This document shows positions 51,986 to 59,257 of a stretch of 64,000 bases of DNA, piece by piece. Under the pieces are notes generated by a model. It was given only the letters and a program-made list of their open reading frames with translations. It was not told the DNA's origin and made no database searches. How positions within the stretch are numbered: position 1 is the first letter of the stretch; each line of letters begins with the position of its first letter. This DNA comes from Castellaniella denitrificans (GTDB lineage: Bacteria > Pseudomonadota > Gammaproteobacteria > Burkholderiales > Burkholderiaceae_B). The translations under genes and the position numbers were made by a program. The stretch spans positions 248,001 to 312,000 of the forward strand of contig NZ_JBHSEZ010000029.1 in assembly GCF_042653765.1 (NCBI RefSeq), in the 5' to 3' direction.

Positions 51986-53305
51986 ATGGCGCAAGAGACC
52001 CCCGCGGCGCCGGGCCGGGACGGACAGGCCGCCGGCCCGGCCCGGCCCGGCGCCGGATCGGATGCCGGCTTGGGCGCCGCCCCCCGCGGCGCGCTGTCGC
52101 ACATCCGCGTCCTGGACCTGTCGCGCGTGCTCGCCGGCCCCTGGGCCACGCAGATCCTGGGCGACCTGGGCGCGGACGTGATCAAGATCGAACGCCCCGG
52201 CGAGGGCGACGACACGCGCGGCTGGGGGCCGCCGTGGATGCCCGACGCCCAGGGCGGCGAATCGCGCGTCGCGGCCTATTACCTGTGCGCCAACCGCAAC
52301 AAGCGCTCGGTGACGGTGGACATGGCCACCCCGGAGGGCCAGGACCTGATCCGCCGGCTCGTGCGCCAGTCCGACGTGCTGGTGGAAAACTTCAAGGCGG
52401 GCGGGCTGGCGCGCTACGGCCTGGACTACGACAGCCTGCGTGCCATCAACCCGCGCCTGGTGTACTGCTCGATCACGGGGTTCGGACAGACGGGGCCCTA
52501 CGCGGCGCGCGCCGGCTACGATTTCCTGATCCAGGGCCTGGGCGGCCTGATGAGCGTTACCGGCCGGCCCGACGGCGAGCCAGGCGGCGGGCCGATGAAG
52601 GTCGGGGTGGCGCTGACCGACATCCTGACCGGCCTGTACGCGGCCAACGCCATCCAGGCCGCGCTGGCCGCGCGCGAGCGTACGGGCACCGGCCAGCACG
52701 TGGACATGGCGCTGCTGGACGTGCAGGTCGCCTGCCTGGCGAACCAGGCCATGAACTATCTGGCCACCGGCCGCAGCCCGGGACGGCTGGGCAACGCGCA
52801 TCCCAGCATCGTGCCCTACCAGGATTTCCCCACGGCGGATGGCCACATGATCCTGGCGATCGGCAACGACGGCCAGTTCGCCCGCTTCTGCGAGGAAGCG
52901 GGCCGGCCGGACCTGGCGCGGGACGACCGCTTCGCCACCAACCGCGCACGGGTGGAGCACCGCGACGCGCTGATCCCCATCCTGCGGCACCTGACCACGG
53001 CCCGCACCACGGCCGCCTGGGTCGCGGCGCTGGAATCCCGCGCCGTGCCCTGCGGTCCGATCAACGCCATGGAGCAGGTGTTCGACGACGTCCAGGTGCG
53101 CGCACGCGGCCTGCGCATCGAGATGCCCCATCCGGAGACCGGCGCGGTGCCGCTGGTGGCCAGTCCGATCCGCCTGTCGGACACGCCGGTGGACTACCGC
53201 CTGCCGCCGCCCGCCCTGGGGGCGCACACGGCCGACGTGCTGGAAGAAGTCCTGGGGCTGGCGCCGGCCGAAGTCGAAGCCCTGCGCGCGCGCGGCGTGG
53301 TCTGA
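51986..53305 (+). CDS. CaiB/BaiF family CoA-transferase, probable succinyl-CoA:glutarate CoA-transferase
   Basis: Family III CoA-transferase of 439 residues. Core motifs: LSHIRVLDLSRVLAGPWATQ, ILGDLGADVIKIERPGEGDD, GFGQTGPYAARAGYDFLIQG, and the catalytic Asp in VDMALLDVQVA (about 245). An Ala/Gly/Pro-rich N-terminal stretch of about 30 residues precedes the fold and may be partly untranslated. Linked to gcdH, this enzyme most likely activates glutarate with succinyl-CoA, as human SUGCT does. The downstream gap of 236 bp holds an FNR box and the promoter of the next operon. Confidence 0.88.
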   Translation: MAQETPAAPGRDGQAAGPARPGAGSDAGLGAAPRGALSHIRVLDLSRVLAGPWATQILGDLGADVIKIERPGEGDDTRGWGPPWMPDAQGGESRVAAYYLCANRNKRSVTVDMATPEGQDLIRRLVRQSDVLVENFKAGGLARYGLDYDSLRAINPRLVYCSITGFGQTGPYAARAGYDFLIQGLGGLMSVTGRPDGEPGGGPMKVGVALTDILTGLYAANAIQAALAARERTGTGQHVDMALLDVQVACLANQAMNYLATGRSPGRLGNAHPSIVPYQDFPTADGHMILAIGNDGQFARFCEEAGRPDLARDDRFATNRARVEHRDALIPILRHLTTARTTAAWVAALESRAVPCGPINAMEQVFDDVQVRARGLRIEMPHPETGAVPLVASPIRLSDTPVDYRLPPPALGAHTADVLEEVLGLAPAEVEALRARGVV

Positions 53306-53408
53306 CCGCGCCTGGCCGGGCGCAAGCCTCACCCTTCGGGGCGAGCAGCCCGGGCACGGTCCTTTCCCCCGCGGGTCTGGCCGGCGCGGCTCCCGCGTCC
53401 CGGCGGGT

Positions 53409-53422
53409 TTGATCCGTATCAA
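53409..53422 (+). promoter_or_regulatory. Perfect FNR/Anr box upstream of the PepSY-apbE operon
   Basis: TTGATCCGTATCAA is a 10/10 match to TTGAT-N4-ATCAA and itself a perfect palindrome in the conserved positions. It is 120 bp before the PepSY gene. No good -10 lies at class II distance; TACGAT (53485-53490) would place the box at about -81, a position known for class I FNR activation. Repression of another start is also possible. Confidence 0.7.
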
Positions 53423-53541
53423 GGTCCGGGCCCATCGGCGCCCGGATCGCCCCCGTGTTCATCTGGCGTCAATGTTGCCATCCCTACGATGGAAGCATGG
53501 ATGGCCGCCGCCCGGCGGCCGGATGAATGGGGGACCCCACC

Positions 53542-53988
53542 ATGAAGAAATCCTGGAATGCGCTCGGCGCCTGTCTGCTGGCGGCGTCGCTGGGCCTGGC
53601 CGCCGCGCCGGCCGCGGCCGGCGACGATTGCGACGTGCCCATCGAGCGCTGGCAGACCCGCGAGGCCGTCACCCAGATGGCCCGCCAGAAAGGCTGGAAC
53701 CTGAAGCGCGTCAAGATCGACGACGGCTGCTACGAGGTCCGCGGCGAGGACGCCCAGGGCCGCGCCTTCAAGGCCAAGCTCGATCCCGAGACGCTGGAAA
53801 TCGTGAAGATCAAGTACCGCGACCACGATGGCCATGACCGCGAACGCCGCCGCGACCGGGACCGCGACCACCGCGATTCACGCAATTCCCGCGATGCGGC
53901 GCCGGGCGCCATGCCGTCCGCCGCCCCGGCGGCCGGGGCGGGCAAGCCGTCCGCCGCGGTGTCCGTCTCCGGCGCCCGGATCGAGTGA
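53542..53988 (+). CDS. Periplasmic PepSY-domain protein
   Basis: Exported protein of 148 residues. A signal peptide ends near residue 27 (APAAAG-DD). A PepSY-type domain follows (WQTREAVTQMARQKGWNLKR, DGCYEVRGEDAQGRAFKAKL), then a strongly charged Asp/Arg/His/Glu repeat (about 96-120: HDGHDRERRRDRDRDHRD) and an Ala/Pro-rich tail. The His- and Asp-rich stretch might bind metal. Function unknown; PepSY proteins in such operons are thought to take part in periplasmic electron transfer or metal reduction. First gene of a four-gene operon. Start is ATG 53542, not the ATG five codons upstream. Confidence 0.85.
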   Translation: MKKSWNALGACLLAASLGLAAAPAAAGDDCDVPIERWQTREAVTQMARQKGWNLKRVKIDDGCYEVRGEDAQGRAFKAKLDPETLEIVKIKYRDHDGHDRERRRDRDRDHRDSRNSRDAAPGAMPSAAPAAGAGKPSAAVSVSGARIE

Positions 53989-54025
53989 TCCGTCCCCGGC
54001 TGAAACTTCCACAGGAGCATTGTCC

Positions 54026-54502
54026 ATGAAGACCTTTTCGATCGCGGCCCTGCTGGCCGCCACCACCCTGGCCGTTCCCGCCCTGGCGCAGGGCCGCACG
54101 GTGACCTTGTCCACGACCCTGAAGAACTACGGCGGCGACGGCGCCTACCTGGCGGTCTACCTGACCGACGCCCAGGGCGCCTACGCGGGCACCCTGTGGG
54201 TGGCCGGCGGCAAGGCCAAGTACTACAAGCACCTGAGCGACTGGAACCGGCTGTCGGCCGGGGACGCGGCCCGGCTCGACGGCGTGACCGGCGCCAGCGT
54301 GGGCGAGGGCCGGACGCTGAAGGTGACCGCCGACCTGGCCGACGCTCTGTTCGACGCCGGCTACGAGATCCGCGTCGACGCCGCCGTCGAGGACATGCGC
54401 GACAGCCCGTCCGAAATCCGTGTGCCGCTGACCGCGGCCGGCGCCGGCCAGTCCACCGCCGGGCGCCAGTTCATCCAGTCCTTCACCTATCAGGCGCAAT
54501 GA
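54026..54502 (+). CDS. Periplasmic DUF2271 protein with ApbE-type flavinylation motif
   Basis: Exported protein of 158 residues; signal peptide ends at about residue 22 (ALAQG). The DUF2271 body includes TVTLSTTLKNYGGDGAYLAV, YLTDAQGAYAGTLWVAGGKAKYY and HLSDWNRLSAGDA. Directly after comes DGVTGAS (residues 85-91), which matches the D-x-x-[ST]-G-A-[ST] motif at which ApbE attaches FMN, so Ser91 is a candidate covalent-FMN site. ApbE is encoded in the same operon and the next gene is a membrane flavoreductase. Flavinylation is inference; the motif is seen. Preceded by CAGGAG. Confidence 0.82.
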   Translation: MKTFSIAALLAATTLAVPALAQGRTVTLSTTLKNYGGDGAYLAVYLTDAQGAYAGTLWVAGGKAKYYKHLSDWNRLSAGDAARLDGVTGASVGEGRTLKVTADLADALFDAGYEIRVDAAVEDMRDSPSEIRVPLTAAGAGQSTAGRQFIQSFTYQAQ

Positions 54503-56718
54503 TCATCATGCAATGGCGGCGGATTCATCGCTGGCTGGGCCTGTGGGCCGGCGCCCTGGCCCTGCTGATCGGGGTGACCGGGCTGATCCTGGCCTTCTTC
54601 CCGGTGCGCGACACCTGGCGGGCCGTCCAGGCCGAACCCGGCCTGCCGGTGGCGGTCCTGGCGCAGCGGGCGGCGGCCCAGGTGGCCGGGATCGAGGAAA
54701 TCCGCCGCCTGCCGTCGGGGGACATCGTCGCGTATTCCTTCGACGGCGACCAGGCCCGCGCCAGCCGGATCGACCCGGCCGATGGCCGGGTGCTGGGCGA
54801 CTACCAGGCGTCCGCCGTCGAGCGCTGGGTGCGCAACCTGCATCGCTCCTTCATGCTGGACGATCCGGGCCGCCTGGGCGCGGCCGGGGTCGCGCTGGCC
54901 ATGCTGCTGCTGACGCTGTCCGGGACCCTGATGCTGGCCCGGCGCCTGGGCGGCTGGCGCCATCTCGTGTCCGGCCGCATCCGCGGGACCCCGGCCCAGC
55001 GCCTCCACGGGATCAGCGGCCGGATCCTGGCACTGATCCTGGCCCTGTCCTCGCTGACCGCGCTCTACATGAGCGCGACGACCTTCAGCCTGATCCCGGC
55101 CGATGCGGACGCGGATCCGGACGCCGTCTCCGCGCCCGGCGAACAGCCCGACCGGACGGCGGAAGCCCTGCCGCTGCTGCAGGCCCTGTCGGCCGACGGC
55201 CTGCGCAAGCTGAACTTTCCGGCGGCGGACGATCCGGAGGACGTCTGGACCGTGTCCACCGACGTCGGCGACGGCTGGATCGACCGGCGCAGCGGCCACG
55301 TGCTGGCCTGGCAGCCGGCTCCCGCCGCCCGCGTCCTCTACGACTGGGTCTACGCCCTGCACACCGGCCAGGGCCTGTGGGCCTGGGCGCTGGTCCTGGG
55401 CCTGGCCGGCCTGTGCATCCCGGTCTTCTGGATCACCGGGTTCCTGATCTGGCGGCAGGGCAGGGTCCGGGTGCCGCGCCTGGAAAACAACAGCCCGGCG
55501 CGGCGGGCCGACATGCTGGTCTTCGTGGCCAGCGAGGGCGGCACGACCTGGGGCTTCGCCAAGGCGCTGCACGATGCCCTGGCGCGCAACGGCCACGCGG
55601 TCCACACCGCGCCGCTGGAGCAGTTCCAGGCGCCCGGATCGGCTCGCCAGATATTCATCCTGGCCGCGACCTACGGGGATGGCCAGGCCCCGGCGCATGC
55701 CGCCCGGGCGCTGGACCGGATCGCCGGCCTGGCGGCCGGGACCGTGCCGGTGACGGTGCTGGGCTTCGGTGACCGCCAGTTCCCGGCCTTCTGCGGCTAT
55801 GCCGAAGCACTGGACCGTGCCCTGCGGGCCGCCGGCTGGCCGCAAGCCCTGCCGCTGGAATGCATCCACCAGCAGTCGGCGCAGCAGTTCGACCGCTGGG
55901 GCGCGGCCCTGTCCGAAGCGCTGGGCGAGACGCTGGCATTGAACTATGTGCCGTGCATCCCGCCGACCTTTTCCCTGGAACTGGCGCAACGGCAGGATTA
56001 TGCCGGCGGCGGCGCCGGCCCGACCGCCATCCTGCGCCTGCGCTGGCGGGACAGTGGCCCGATGGCGTGGCTGCCGGGCCGGGGCGTGCCGCGTTTCAAG
56101 GCGGGCGACCTGGTGGGCATCGTGCCGCCCGGCAGCCCGGTGCCCCGCTATTATTCCCTGGCCTCGGGGTTTCGCGACGGCTTCGTGGAAATCTGCGTGC
56201 GGCGGATGCCCGGCGGAGTCTGTTCCGGCTTCCTGCACGGCCTGAAGCCCGGCGACCGTGTCCAGGCCTTCATCAAGCCCAACCCGGGCTTTACCCTGGA
56301 AGCCTCGCGCCGTCCCGTCGTGCTGATCGGCGCGGGCACCGGCGTTGCGCCCCTGGCGGGGTTCATCCGCGACAACGCCCGCAAGACGCCCATGTTCCTG
56401 TACTTCGGGGCGCGCAATCCGGACGAGGATTTCTATTTCGGCGCCGCCATCCGCCGCTGGCTGGACGAAGGGCGGCTGTCCGCGCTGCGCACCGCCTTTT
56501 CCAGGATCAAGGAGGGCGGCGGCTACGTGCAGGACGCCCTGCGCCGCGACGCCGATCGCCTGCGGGCGCTGGTGGCCAAGGGCGCCGTGCTGCGGATCTG
56601 CGGCAGCCGGCCCATGGCCGCAGGAGTCGCCGAGACGCTGGACGAGATCCTGCGTCCGATCGGCCTGGACGTGCACCGGCTGCGGGAAAGGGGGCGCTAT
56701 GCCGAAGACGTATTCTGA
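54499..56718 (+). CDS. PepSY-TM membrane protein fused to flavodoxin and NADPH:flavin reductase domains
   Basis: Multidomain inner-membrane oxidoreductase of 739 residues. N-terminal PepSY-TM region (about 1-320) with four or more helices (RIHRWLGLWAGALALLIGVT, VRNLHRSFMLDD, YDWVYALHTGQGLWAWALVL). Cytosolic part: flavodoxin-like domain from about 335 (ADMLVFVASEGGTTWGFAKA, ILAATYGDGQAP), then sulfite-reductase-type FAD domain (RYYSLASG about 550) and NADPH domain (IGAGTGVAPLAGFI about 611, LYFGARNPDEDF). It should move electrons from NADPH through FAD and FMN across the membrane. Its ATG overlaps the DUF2271 stop codon by 4 nt. Confidence 0.9.
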   Translation: MIIMQWRRIHRWLGLWAGALALLIGVTGLILAFFPVRDTWRAVQAEPGLPVAVLAQRAAAQVAGIEEIRRLPSGDIVAYSFDGDQARASRIDPADGRVLGDYQASAVERWVRNLHRSFMLDDPGRLGAAGVALAMLLLTLSGTLMLARRLGGWRHLVSGRIRGTPAQRLHGISGRILALILALSSLTALYMSATTFSLIPADADADPDAVSAPGEQPDRTAEALPLLQALSADGLRKLNFPAADDPEDVWTVSTDVGDGWIDRRSGHVLAWQPAPAARVLYDWVYALHTGQGLWAWALVLGLAGLCIPVFWITGFLIWRQGRVRVPRLENNSPARRADMLVFVASEGGTTWGFAKALHDALARNGHAVHTAPLEQFQAPGSARQIFILAATYGDGQAPAHAARALDRIAGLAAGTVPVTVLGFGDRQFPAFCGYAEALDRALRAAGWPQALPLECIHQQSAQQFDRWGAALSEALGETLALNYVPCIPPTFSLELAQRQDYAGGGAGPTAILRLRWRDSGPMAWLPGRGVPRFKAGDLVGIVPPGSPVPRYYSLASGFRDGFVEICVRRMPGGVCSGFLHGLKPGDRVQAFIKPNPGFTLEASRRPVVLIGAGTGVAPLAGFIRDNARKTPMFLYFGARNPDEDFYFGAAIRRWLDEGRLSALRTAFSRIKEGGGYVQDALRRDADRLRALVAKGAVLRICGSRPMAAGVAETLDEILRPIGLDVHRLRERGRYAEDVF

Positions 56719-57718
56719 TCCGGCGGCCGCCGCGCCCGCCGTCCAGCCCGTTCCGGAGATCGGCGCGGCGTGGCTGGCCCGTCCCGCGCCGGCCGAGTCC
56801 ACCCTGAGCGGCCCGACCATGGGCACGCGCTGGTCGGCCCGGTATCAGGCGCCGCCGGACTTCGACCACGAGGCGCTGTCGCGCGACCTGGCCAGGGCCG
56901 TGGAATCGGTGGATGCGCAGATGTCGCCCTGGAAACCGGACAGCGACCTGATGCGCCTGAACCGGGCCGAGCCGGAGCACTGGGTGGCCCTGCCGGCGGC
57001 TCTCCTCGAAGTGCTGGCGCGGGCGCTGGACATCGGCGCGCTGAGCGGCGGCGCCTATGACGCCGCCGTCGGCGGCCTGGTCAACGCCTGGGGATTCGGC
57101 GCGACGGCGGACACGCCCGATCCGGCCGCCATCCGGCGCGCCGCCGCGGCCCATCGCCCGGCCCATCTCTGGCTGGACGTCGACCGGGAGCAGGGCCGCG
57201 CGCGCAAGCGCGCGCCCCTGACCCTGGACCTGTGCGGGATCGCCAAGGGCTACGCCGTGGACCGGATGGCCCGGGTCATGGCCTCGCACGGCGTGGACCA
57301 TGCCCTGGTCGGCCTGGACGGCGAACTGCGGGCCCGTGGCGCCCGGGCCGACGGCCGGCCCTGGGCCGTGGCCCTGGAAAGCCCCAGGCAAGGGTGCCGC
57401 GCGGCGCACGGGGTGATCGAACTGGCCGACCTGTCGGTGGCGACCTCGGGCGATTACCGCCGCTGGGTCCGGGTCGGCAACGAGCGTCTGGCGCACACCA
57501 TGGATGGCCGGCGCGCGGCGCCGGTGCGCAATCCGGTGGCGTCGGTCACGGTGCTGGCGGCCGATTGCATGGACGCCGACGCCTGGGCCACGGCGCTGCT
57601 GGTGGCGGGGCCGGACGAAGGGCCGGTCCTGGCGCGGCGCATGGGGCTGGACGCCCTGTTCCTGCTGCGGCGCGAAGACCGGCTGGTCGAATTCGGGCTG
57701 GGCCGCTTCGCGGGCTAG
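56699..57718 (+). CDS. apbE: ApbE, FAD:protein FMN transferase
   Basis: Transfers FMN from FAD to a Thr or Ser of periplasmic target proteins. The 339 residues include the ApbE core: LSGPTMGTRWSARYQ, VESVDAQMSPWKPDSDLMRLN, TLDLCGIAKGYAVDRMARVM (about 177), VATSGDYRRWV (about 248), HTMDGRRAAPVRN and the Mg-binding region DADAWATALLVAG. No lipobox or clear signal peptide is visible, which is unusual since ApbE commonly acts in the periplasm; a twin-arginine or unusual signal is also not apparent. It overlaps the reductase gene by 20 bp. Targets in this window are the DUF2271 protein and perhaps NosR. Confidence 0.92.
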   Translation: MPKTYSDPAAAAPAVQPVPEIGAAWLARPAPAESTLSGPTMGTRWSARYQAPPDFDHEALSRDLARAVESVDAQMSPWKPDSDLMRLNRAEPEHWVALPAALLEVLARALDIGALSGGAYDAAVGGLVNAWGFGATADTPDPAAIRRAAAAHRPAHLWLDVDREQGRARKRAPLTLDLCGIAKGYAVDRMARVMASHGVDHALVGLDGELRARGARADGRPWAVALESPRQGCRAAHGVIELADLSVATSGDYRRWVRVGNERLAHTMDGRRAAPVRNPVASVTVLAADCMDADAWATALLVAGPDEGPVLARRMGLDALFLLRREDRLVEFGLGRFAG

Positions 57719-57907
57719 GGGCGGGCCCCGGGCCGGCCGATCGCGTCCGATCGGTGCCGCTTGGCGGCGGAACGCCGGGACATCGGGCCAGTTATGACCA
57801 TTTTGTCCTTGCATATGACTGCGATTCAGTTGACTTACATTAAGGATACGAATGGTTTTTTTCGCTAAATTTTCGACATATAGTTTCACGCTTCAATTTC
57901 CACGGGC

Positions 57908-59257
57908 ATGCAGAGGATCGCGCTCGTGACACCAGAATCCTCCATGTCCCGTCCGTTCCCGCCGTCCTCTTCCCCCTTTCTCCCCCGCATCCTGCTGGTC
58001 TCCGGCGTCGCCGCCGCGGCGGGCCTGCTCATGGCCGTTCCGGTCTTCTGCCTCGAGGCGTCGTGCCTGTGGCTGGCGGCCCTCCCGGCCTGCGTCTTCC
58101 TGGCGCTGTTCCTGGTCAGGGAGCGCGCCCGCGAGGTGTGCCGCGCGAAATTCGCCGCCCTGCGCATGGTCAACGACCGCCAGCGCAAGCGCGTCCACTA
58201 CCTGCGCGGCCAGACCCGGGTCCTGCGCGCCATTTCCCGGCGCCGCCCGCTGGACGAATCCATGGGCATCCTGTGCCGGTTCGTGGAGGACCGGATTCCA
58301 GGCGCGCGGTGCTCGGTCCTGATGCTGGATTCCGAGGGCAGGGCGGTGGGCCAGTCCGTCGCCCCCGGCCTGCCCGATCACTACAATCAGGCCCTGATCG
58401 GGCTGGAGATCGGCCCGGCCGTGGGGTCGTGCGGCGCCGCCATGTACCTGCGCCAGCCGGTGTTCATCGACGACATCCTCCGCCATCCGAACTGGGCGCC
58501 GTTCCGTGACTTGGTCCTGACCACGGGGATGCGGGCCTGCTGGTCCAGTCCGATCCTGGACGACGACGGCCAGGCCATAGGGGCTTTCGCGGTCTACAAC
58601 GAGCAGTCCCGCCTGCCGGCCCGCGGCGAGCGCCTGACCATCCACGTCGCGGTCGAGATGGCCCGGATCGCCGTCAACATGGCCGCCGTGTACCGCCAGC
58701 TCATGCACCAGTCGCTGCGCGACGAGCTGACCGGGCTGGCGAACCGCCGGGGAATGAAGGATTGGCTCACGAGGCGCCTGGAGTCCGGCGGGCGGGTGGG
58801 CGTGCTCCTGCTGGACCTGGACGATTTCAAGCCGGTCAACGACACCTTCGGCCATGATGGGGGCGACAGAGTCCTGCGGGTGGTGGCCGGGCGGCTGCGG
58901 GACCTGGTGGGCCGCGACGCGGTCGCTTCCCGCCTCGGGGGGGATGAATTCACCCTGGGCATGCCGACGGCCGATCCCGTCGCCCTGGAGGACATCGCCC
59001 GGCAGGTCATCCAGGCGATCGGCCGGCCTATCTTCATCGACCGGCAGCACCAGGTGTGCGTCCGCTGCAGCATCGGCATCGCCCGCCACCCCGAGGACGG
59101 CGAGACGGTCGAGGAACTGCTGACGCATGCCGACCGGGCCATGTACGAGGCGAAGAAATCCGGCAAGAACCGGTATCGCCATTGGGACGGCCCCGCGCCG
59201 GAGGCACGTGGGGAACGCCCGCATGACGGCCGGGCGGGGGCCGGCGAACGGGCATGA
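57908..59257 (+). CDS. Membrane GAF-GGDEF diguanylate cyclase
   Basis: Signalling protein of 449 residues predicted to make c-di-GMP from GTP. Two N-terminal helices (about 27-70) are followed by a short coiled linker, a GAF sensor domain (about 105-265; LDESMGILCRFVEDRIPGAR, VGSCGAAMYLRQPVFIDDI), and a GGDEF domain with the intact active site SRLGGDEFTLG (about 341). The RxxD inhibitory site five residues before GGDEF is absent (VGRDAVASRL). The ATG at 57908 or the one at 57944 may be the start. It overlaps the next gene by 4 bp. The preceding 189-bp gap holds a 7-bp hairpin (57737-57754) and AT-rich promoter-like sequence without a clear match. Confidence 0.92.
   Translation: MQRIALVTPESSMSRPFPPSSSPFLPRILLVSGVAAAAGLLMAVPVFCLEASCLWLAALPACVFLALFLVRERAREVCRAKFAALRMVNDRQRKRVHYLRGQTRVLRAISRRRPLDESMGILCRFVEDRIPGARCSVLMLDSEGRAVGQSVAPGLPDHYNQALIGLEIGPAVGSCGAAMYLRQPVFIDDILRHPNWAPFRDLVLTTGMRACWSSPILDDDGQAIGAFAVYNEQSRLPARGERLTIHVAVEMARIAVNMAAVYRQLMHQSLRDELTGLANRRGMKDWLTRRLESGGRVGVLLLDLDDFKPVNDTFGHDGGDRVLRVVAGRLRDLVGRDAVASRLGGDEFTLGMPTADPVALEDIARQVIQAIGRPIFIDRQHQVCVRCSIGIARHPEDGETVEELLTHADRAMYEAKKSGKNRYRHWDGPAPEARGERPHDGRAGAGERA

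Noticed and set aside
51185..53305. 706-codon frame suggesting a fusion of the CoA-transferase to an upstream domain
   Set aside because: The upstream 267 codons are an alternative-frame reading of gcdH; a proper start lies at 51986.
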